Source: Manduca sexta
Lineage: Eukaryota; Arthropoda; Insecta; Lepidoptera; Sphingidae
DNA length: 64,000 nt
Direction: 5' to 3'
Assembly: GCF_014839805.1 (NCBI RefSeq)
Contig: NC_051141.1
Location: forward strand, 18,484,777 to 18,548,776
Numbering within the stretch: position 1 is the first letter of the stretch; each line of letters begins with the position of its first letter. Shown piece by piece: positions 56,977-64,000 of the stretch. The translations under genes were made by a program, and so were the position numbers. The notes below the pieces were generated by a model. It worked only from the letters and a program-made list of their open reading frames with translations. It did not search any database and was not told where the DNA came from.

Positions 56977-57051
56977 AATAAAATAGATAGGAACAAAAAA
57001 CTGTCATATTACAAATCTTTTTGACAGGACGAAGTCTGACGGGTCCGCTAG
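56977..57051 (+). repeat. Second Helitron 3' terminus (75-bp direct repeat)
   Basis: Copy of 56222-56296 exactly 755 bp away: AATAAAATAGATAGGAACAA, then CTGTCATATTACAAATC and GACGGGTCCGCTAG, with T after. It is the outer 3' end of the composite that starts at 55860. Confidence 0.85.
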
Positions 57052-57303
57052 TTATTAACTAATATTGTTTTACTCTTAACTTTTGATGTTTGGTTTTCAG
57101 TTTTAATTGAATTAAAAAAATACTGATGGTGTTAACTGCCTCCATAAGTTATAATTTATAATGAGAATTGCAATAATTATTAGTGAAATTAAAAGTATAA
57201 TATTTTTACTAAGTTAAATTAACAGAAAACTTAATGATCGCCTGTAGTAATAATGATCTCATATTTAATAATTCTTTTCTTTTTACCACTTCTTTATTAA
57301 TTA

Positions 57304-58150
57304 CTAGCTTCCGCTCGCAACTTCGCCCGCGTGAATTTCGGACTTCAAAAATGGAGCCGGTCGCGAACGTTCGAGAATGTTCGTTTTACGAAGCTACTCG
57401 CTAGGTGATTCGCTAGCCTCTAGGTGCCAAGCAAGCCGCCTGCCTGTGCGTTCGCGTCCTTATATATATACAAAAATAATCCTTATAGCATGATTCAGTA
57501 TTCACGCATGATGGCTTATTATTAGCGTATTTCATGTATAACTTTGGTGTTTCTATACCGATTTCTATGATTCTTTTTTTATGGAATATTTAATAATGTT
57601 AACCTTTTTTAATTAGGGATGACTGAGAGTGTTATAAACGTAAGAGTAGACAAATATAATGAGAAAGCTTCGAACTGCTAAGCTATCGGGAGTTACACGT
57701 GTTATTGTGAGTCAACCATAAAAGATAGACATATGCTGTCGTGGGATATTTTTACATAATTTTAAGGAGAACATTTTCGTCATACATGATTTCTGTGTAG
57801 CTTTAACCATTAAGGTTGCACACGCGACGGAAGCTTAAAAATGGAGTAACTTCTCCCGTTTTCCCAACATTTCCCTTCACTGCTCTGCTCCTATTAATTG
57901 TAGCGTGATGAAAAGTATACTATAACCAGCACGGGAGTATGACAAATAATTGTACCAAGTTTCGTTAAAATCCGTCGAGTAGTTTTTGTTTCTATAACGG
58001 TTATACAGACAGACAGACAGACAAAAATTTTACTAATTGCATTTTTGGCATCAGTATCGATCCCTAATCACCCCCTGATAGTTATTTTGGAAATATATTT
58101 CATGTACAGAATTGACCTCTCTACAGATTTATTATAAGTATAGATATAGA
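57304..58150 (-). mobile_element. Helitron-type element, reverse orientation (about 850 bp)
   Basis: Plus strand opens CTAGCTTCCGCTCGCAACTT then CGCCCGCGTG (the complement of a hairpin plus CTAG), and closes TTATAAGTATAGATATAGA. Inside are CAAGTTTCGTTAAAATCCGT and a (GACA)n run at 58008-58024, typical of lepidopteran non-autonomous elements. It has no coding sequence. Confidence 0.55.
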
Positions 58151-58254
58151 TTATTATTGATTGCACCAGCGGTTGACAAGCCACGGCGCGCGGATCACAA
58201 GTTGCTTGTGGCTGTTTTGTAAATAGAAATCATTTTTAGGTATCCCAATAAATA

Positions 58255-58440
58255 AAAGTAGTTCGGGGCTCGATAGAATCCCTGGGAAAGCCTGGATGCT
58301 AACCTTCGAGTTTGTTCTGCTGAAGAAAGAGGGGCGACCTGCAGAGTCCCTATCAGCCCTTCGTGATGCTCGATAAGGTGACAAAATTTATCGACAATAT
58401 CATTCATGCATGCGTCGGCCGAGCACCAGGATTGACTTGA
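58255..58440 (+). pseudogene. R1-clade reverse transcriptase scrap
   Basis: Reads LDRIPGKAW, then FVLLKKEGRPAESLSA and, one frame on, VMLDKVTKFIDNIIH. This is the fingers segment (L..K.G.P....S.(Y/F)RPI.LLD..GK..E.II) of R1-type non-LTR polymerases. Only about 60 residues remain, with a frameshift after ESLSA. Confidence 0.55.
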
Positions 58441-58930
58441 GTGATGTTTCACATGGCTCGGTGTTACGGAACGTGGTTATCACATGAGAAGAGTGTCGAG
58501 AGCCGCCAAGAAACCGAGATTCCCTCCCGAGACGTGGGAAACGCCATACCGAGCGCGGCCTTCGGTGCGCAAGAGCTTCTGAACTTTGCCATGATTAGAG
58601 ACGTGTTGCGAGGCGGCATGATGCAGGGATGGCTGTTTTTAACTAGGCACATGCTGAGAACCCGTGGACGCGACGAAGATAGCTACCGCGCGGTTTTGGT
58701 TGATACTTCGATGTGCGTTAGTGTGTGTTGTTAGAAACTCTGCCTGATATTTTACATCTCCACCGGTTCAACATCGAGTTGTTAGACCCTAACATATCTC
58801 AAGTTATAAATTAAAAGGTATTTATTATTTACATTAAGTGCAAGTGCGGTCCGTATTTAGTTAATTTTATTATGTGGCCCTTGCGTGCCAATGACGAACG
58901 CTCGATTGCACCGATTATAGTTGGCGACTG
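58441..58930 (+). repeat. GC-rich block, possible LTR remnant
   Basis: From TGTTACGGAACG (58462) to ATTATAG (58919), followed directly by TTGGCGACTGAAAG, which looks like a tRNA primer-binding site placed after an LTR. A 97-codon frame (58441-58734) has no motif. A solo LTR with its primer site is one reading; another is a continuation of the R1 debris. No partner LTR is in the window. Confidence 0.3.
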
Positions 58931-59094
58931 AAAGTCTGCCGGCCTAACTACTATAAAATTTATGAGTACGTCTGGGAAAATAGGAATGGGCTACCTTTTA
59001 TGTCTTTAAAATAATTTAAATATAGAATTAGCAGTATGATATTTTATACAGTACCCAAACATTGATTTGTTAATTTGAAAATTGCCTAATTTTA

Positions 59095-59405
59095 AACCGA
59101 CTTCAAAAAAGGAGGAGGTTCTTAATTCGACTGTATGTTTTTTTGCGTGTTTGTTACCTCATAACTCTTGGTTGGGTGAACCAATTTGGATAATTCTTTT
59201 TTTATTTTAAAACTGGTGCTTCCCGCGTCGTCCTGTATAAATTTAATTGTTCTTGGACCATTGACTTCGGCGATACGTAAGCAACCTCTTAAAATGATGT
59301 CGACTATGATGTCCTCAACGTATACTGATTTGTACTGAAAATAAAACCATTTTAACAAAACATTGTACCGCCTTCAAAAACCACTAAAAAACAAAAAAAT
59401 ATTTA
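59095..59405. repeat. Interspersed repeat family F, copy 3
   Basis: AAACCGACTTCAAAAAAGGA then GGAGGTTCTTAATTCGACTG and GTGAACCAATTTGGATAATT; ends with TGTACCGCCTTCAAAAACCA. It is the longest of the three copies. It has no frame with recognisable content. Confidence 0.5.
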
Positions 59406-60224
59406 ACATTACCTACAGTTTGCCAATTTTAGAATCGGTGCCTAATAGAAATTAAACTTTGCCTTGCCTTAATGACGACGGATAGGGAAAGGGAGAGAGG
59501 GGATATGAAGGAAGGATCACGGAAGGGTTGATGTGATACTTCCAATGCTGAACTATATGCCTCGGCCCATGATAAAATATGCCTCACGCGTGAATTTGGT
59601 GGATAAACCAAGCGCAGATTCTTAAAATAGCTTATAAAAGTATTATAATAAAAAACCTGATCCTCAACTTAGGGAATAAAATATTTGTATTAAACTGACT
59701 TGTGTACACGACTTAACTCATTGCATTGTGTATGAAAATTTGTTACAAAGCTTTTCTGATTTACCCTTCGCGGTTCATTAAAACATAATAAATGTATCGC
59801 GTGTCTGGGGAAACTGTCTGCAATTATCTTCGTCTGTGCCTGACAACTTACATCGCTTATAAATTGTTAAAAGATGGCGCCTGCCGGTCGCGTACTGAAA
59901 ATAGACCTAACAAGTAGTATTTGCCTGAAGCTTATTTCGTTATATAATATTTATGCTTATTGATTGGCCCATTTACCTGGACGCGACAGCGCTGTACTGA
60001 GGATAAATTTAAATGTGAAATGCGCTCGATTTAGCTATAGAAAATTCTTGATAGTCCATTTATAGGCGTGAATTTCGGTATGTAGAGAATTTTGGTATGG
60101 ATGGATGGATAATGTGAAAGTGTGGATAGTTATCATTTATCAGTTTAACAATTATACTGTACATAATGTATCTACTACAATGTAGCCGCAACTCAAAGAG
60201 GGATGTGTGGAAATGAGATATTTT

Positions 60225-60620
60225 ATTAGATTATGACGTGTCTCGTCGTGGCAATAGGCTCACTCCCTTTTTTACGAGACCTAGATTAGCTGGTAATATG
60301 TGTTATACCCCTATCTATTCCTGGAAAGAGGAAAATAGCAATATGTTGTATGAATGTATAAAGGTTTATAAAAATTGTTACCTAACTGTGAAAGACAAAA
60401 CTGAACACTTTCTTATATCGGCCAGTGGCACAAGAATTTTGGTGGCCCGTTTCAACGAAAGTTTTTAATGTCCAAAGATTTATGCTGCCTTTGATCACCC
60501 AAATATTTAGGGTGCTATTACGGGTACTAATAAATTCGCCTTTACTTTGGTCCGATGTTAGTGCCGCCTTGGTCGGCAGCGACACGTTTACTTTTGACTA
60601 TACAATCGAAAATAGGTAGG
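60225..60620. other. Unclassified block, possible repeat
   Basis: GACGTGTCTCGTCGTGGCAA then TAGGCTCACTCCC and AGACCTAGATTAGCTGGTAA resemble a lepidopteran repeat end that I cannot name. Three overlapping short frames here (60238-60468, 60425-60619 and a minus-strand one) contradict each other and carry no motif. Confidence 0.3.
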
Positions 60621-61154
60621 TCTGGCGCAACTTTTGTAAGTGTTTTTCCTCTACTCTGGAAAAGAAAATAAAGTCCTAAACTAAAGTAAAGTACTACTAT
60701 AGAAAATTATGATCAAGTCATTTAATAGTATTTTATTTTTATCAGCTTTTGTGTCCACTCGCCATCCTAATGACATTTTCTCCTGGCATTGTTTGAATTA
60801 TTTTGTTTTAATATCATCCATACCCTCTGAAAACATCTTACTTAATTAAGTCACCTACATATCAAGCCAGTATTTGAGGGACCGAGCTGGCAGCTACTTT
60901 GAGTTAACCTCACCTTTCGCAATCAATAGGTAGAATGCAACATTTTAAAGTCTTGAATCCATTTTAAATTACAGGAGATATTACAGTACCTTAAATGAAG
61001 ATTAAAAAAATATTTTGTTACCAACAATTGTTTATATCAATACTTATGAATTAATTCTATCATTTATGAAGTGCATTATCATTATATTCCTTGGTGCTCA
61101 TATATATACCTTACACCGAGAACTCAAAAGTGCAGTAATTAAAATTCCACTTAC

Positions 61155-61401
61155 CTACTTGAACCCTGCAGCATTTCTTTGAATAGTTGGGAGCAAATTC
61201 GTTTTAACTGTCTGCATCTCGAAATTTAATTTAAGCGTTTGAGCCATGAAATATAGAGGCAAGAAGTCATTCCTTATTGGAATTTGCAGCAATGCGATTA
61301 AAATTCCCCGGGTCTCCTCTAACTTTCTACGGAAATATTTAGCTATTGGTTTTTCTTTAATATTCTGTGAGCTCATATCGCGTAAATCGGACCACCAACA
61401 G
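61155..61401 (-). CDS. Candidate exon, unknown protein
   Basis: On the minus strand, an acceptor TTTTTAATTTTGTAG precedes CTGTTGGTGGTCCG, and an open frame CWWSDLRDM, then KLEETRGILIALLQIPI, LPLYFMAQTLKLNFEM and LLPTIQRNAAGF. A strong donor GTAAGTGG follows at 61154, but TAG in frame lies just before it; an alternative donor AA|GTAGGT at 61158 would avoid the stop. Amphipathic and hydrophobic residues alternate as in a helical membrane or membrane-bound protein. I do not recognise the family. It could equally be a decayed exon, given the in-frame TAG. No companion exon was found. Confidence 0.35.
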
Positions 61402-63830
61402 CTACAAAATTAAAAACTTGTAAAATGTAGGTAGATATTGTAACTTTGACTTTGCGGAGGACTAACACAGAAATATCGGGAGAAAATTATAATATAAAAA
61501 ACCCCGATAAAATTCGTAAAATAGTTTTATTTTAAAAATAAATGATATATTAAAGGAGTAGATAAAAAATTAGCAACAAAGCACACCCAAACTACTGTAC
61601 GGACGGTTTGAATTTGTTACGAGTATATGTCCTGTGATGTTGGAAACTGGCCGTGTTAGGGTTGCCAATTTTTTTTTTTATTTATTTATCATATGTTACA
61701 ATATATTTAGGTTCGTTCGTTCGTTACTATCTATAATCGAGAGACAGTTTGAAATTCGAATCCCTATTTATATTTAGGTACAGATAATTTAAGCATCTTT
61801 GCAAGCATGCGCAAAACTTGGATGGACATAGATGGAGATTTGACAATGTCTATGTTTTAATGGTTGGAGACTTAATGAAACCCCATATATGAGGAACGAC
61901 TTTATTGTGTGCGCGATATCGGTCATGGCAGGAACGGCGCAGGAAAATGGCAACGACAGTGTTGCGGTCTATTGAGGTATGACCATAGAACAACTTTATT
62001 TATTGTTGTCTATGTGACAGTCTATGCATGACCTTAGATTTGATTAAATCATATACAAAATCATCACATACTAAACTTCTATCCTTTAGGTTTTAAAAAA
62101 AAACAACTGTTTTGTGTCGTAATTTGTAATAAGAATTAAAAAAAAAACTATCTGCGGTTTTGGTAACTTTTGTAGTTAATCTCAAAAAAGGATGTGGTTT
62201 CATTTTGTAAGGGCATTGTCAAAATTACCAATTAGTACTTGACCAGTACAAAAGTTGTACACTATTTGATAGCAGTCATATTTTTTAACTAATAATAGTT
62301 AAGTACTATGTAGTTATCGGTTTGTCGTGGCGCCACGTCTGTTACCACTCCAAGATGTTATGCTAATGTGATATGGACAGTATTAATCGCTCCAGTTACC
62401 GGCAGCTCGCGGCTCCGATCCGTTATAAGAAATTGATTGCATACTGCATGCAAATGCGAGTTATAGTTAGAAATAAGAAGAAAATAATATTTATTTTTAG
62501 GCGAGCCTATCGCCATATCGGGCACAAGTTCCATACAACGAGAGCACTGCCGTACCGAATATACCGTTCTAATGATATGATAAATCTGAACAATGATTAT
62601 GCCACGTTTGTGTGTGTACATTTAGTTTTTATTCTCATAATATTATTCATTCTCTTCCTTTAATGAAACTTCTTGCCAACGTGACAACTATGAAGAACAC
62701 GCTCTTCTATTCTGCGTAACACTCGAGATTTATGCCAAAAAGTTACCATTACATAAAAAATTACCGGGTCTGGTCTTACAATTATAATCATCCCTTTGGT
62801 TATGGACGTATTTTTTTATAATGTAAATGATCGTTGTTGACAATCCTCAACAATACTTATTCTTGATACGTTGTCGGCCATTATTAAAAGACACATTTTA
62901 CTGTTGCACGTAAATTTTGAACGTTGATATAACAACATAAGTTTACAGCAATTAGTGTCAATTTGTCTTCTGAAGTAGTAAGTCGTAACTGTTGCATGTA
63001 ATATTTAATGTTCGCTACTAACGTATTCATCGATTGTATTTCTTTCAAGTTACAGCCGTTTATATTCCTGTTACATGGCTTTTTCAAAATAAATCACGAG
63101 CATATCTAGTAAGGTATGAAGTACTAAAGTAATACGTTGTGATCAATTAAAACAATTCAATGGGAATAGGGTACCGGACTCGTTTTTGTTCTTTACTTTT
63201 ATAAAATATTTACATAATATAAATTATAACACAGAAGGAATTTTTAAAATCCGGTAAAAAATCAACAAGTTATAAGTCTTTGAATTTCGGTGGAAGGGGT
63301 AATTAACAAGAAACAGAAAAGAGACGAAATATCCACATGTGACGTCATCGGGAATTACGACGCGAGCGAAAGAAAGAGATGAAGCGATATCCCCACATCG
63401 CGCCCACTTCTGCACATAACAATATTTTAAATATGAATTACTCGCTCATTTTTTAACCAATTTTTATGCAGTTTTCGCAGCAGTGCTTCTTTTTCGTATT
63501 ATTAACCATTATATATAGAATAATGGACAAAATCAAGCATAGGCCGGTCCCCTATTCGTGGCAATGGTCGCACGAGCAAATCTGGTCATATCTTTATTCG
63601 GTCGTATAGATAAGAAATTATTCTTTTGTAATGAAAATTTAACCCCTTAAAATTTAAAAAAAACTTTTGCAGGCAACTCGGCTCCGGCCTCGCTCGATAT
63701 TGTATCTAGTGAGCGGCCACTATTTAAACATTTACTTCCTATCTATTGCTTTTCGTGTTACCGCCAATCGCCATGTTAGTTTCTAACAGTTTGCTATTCC
63801 GAGAGCCAAGGGTCGCGTCCATTCAATTTG
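61402..63830. other. AT-rich stretch without a recognised gene
   Basis: It contains a SINE family D core scrap at 62495-62535 (GGCGAGCCTATCGCCATATC) and a CRE-like TGACGTCA at 63340. A 67-codon minus-strand frame at 62884-63087 has no motif. Nothing else is supportable. Confidence 0.4.
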
Positions 63831-63836
63831 TATACC

Positions 63837-63990
63837 GCCACGTGGCAATTTTAAAAGCATTACCGGTTTCTTTATCACCTTTTGGCCGCTACGTATCAAG
63901 GCCACGTGGGCTCAGTAAACACATCCCTATATCAAAGTTGAGTCCTAACAACTGGACGGACAGTTGCAAACTTTTATATAATAAAGTTGA
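63837..63990 (+). promoter_or_regulatory. Paired CACGTG E-boxes and TATA-like box at the right edge
   Basis: GCCACGTGGC (a 10-bp palindrome, 63837-63846) and GCCACGTGGG (63901-63910) are 64 bp apart. CTTTTATATAATAAAG follows at about 63971. The order E-box, E-box, TATA fits a promoter firing rightward. The gene would begin beyond the window, so this is only a candidate. Confidence 0.3.
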
Positions 63991-64000
63991 TGTGTTTTTG

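Noticed and set aside
62884..63087. 67-codon minus-strand frame
   Set aside because: Reads smoothly, but has no motif, splice context or conserved partner; not enough to call.

Overview
This is an AT-rich, gene-poor stretch of an animal nuclear genome, almost certainly a moth or butterfly (Lepidoptera). The evidence is spliced, intron-rich coding exons with GT/AG borders, tRNA-derived SINEs of lepidopteran type, many Helitrons with 5'-TC...CTAG-3' ends inserted between A and T, and remains of RTE, R1, CR1/Jockey-type, Penelope, Tc1 and hAT elements. No bacterial operons, CRISPR arrays or rRNA genes are visible. The lepidopteran assignment is an inference from repeat and exon character; no search was run.

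Host genes are few. (1) On the minus strand, two exons (33483-33548 and 17932-18093) join in frame to give the first 76 residues of a PTP1B/TC-PTP-type non-receptor tyrosine phosphatase, the Ptp61F group. Its first intron is 15.4 kb and full of transposons. The second intron runs from 17931 past the left edge, so the catalytic P-loop exons lie outside the window. (2) On the plus strand, two exons (38287-38436 and 39886-40242, stop at 40240) form the C-terminal 168 residues of a protein with an ArfGAP-spaced four-cysteine zinc finger followed by an acidic tail and a conserved-looking C-terminal block. I could not name the gene or find its upstream exons. (3) A GC-rich island at 51720-51807 carries a probable first coding exon (MKTKFKG, strong GTAAGT donor) of a gene running right. 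(4) A weaker minus-strand exon candidate lies at 61155-61401.

The rest is mostly mobile DNA, often nested. From 1 to 17.9 kb: SINEs, small Helitrons, LINE 3' tails and an unclassified repeat split by a SINE. From 18.1 to 33.5 kb (phosphatase intron 1): a decayed RTE retrotransposon, a 1.1-kb Helitron with six internal 123-bp tandem repeats, a fresh SINE, and a cluster of Penelope, Tc1, RTE and Helitron debris. From 33.9 to 45 kb: the zinc-finger gene, a TIR element carrying a retroposon with a clean target duplication, and a broken THAP-domain gene. From 45.9 to 50.5 kb: an R1-clade fragment inside a TIR element, then a CR1/Jockey-type LINE inside a hAT element. From 55.8 to 58.9 kb: a Helitron with a helicase fragment between duplicated 3' ends, another Helitron, and a GC-rich composite of retrotransposon pieces. 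The far right edge has two CACGTG palindromes and a TATA-like box that could belong to a gene beyond the window.
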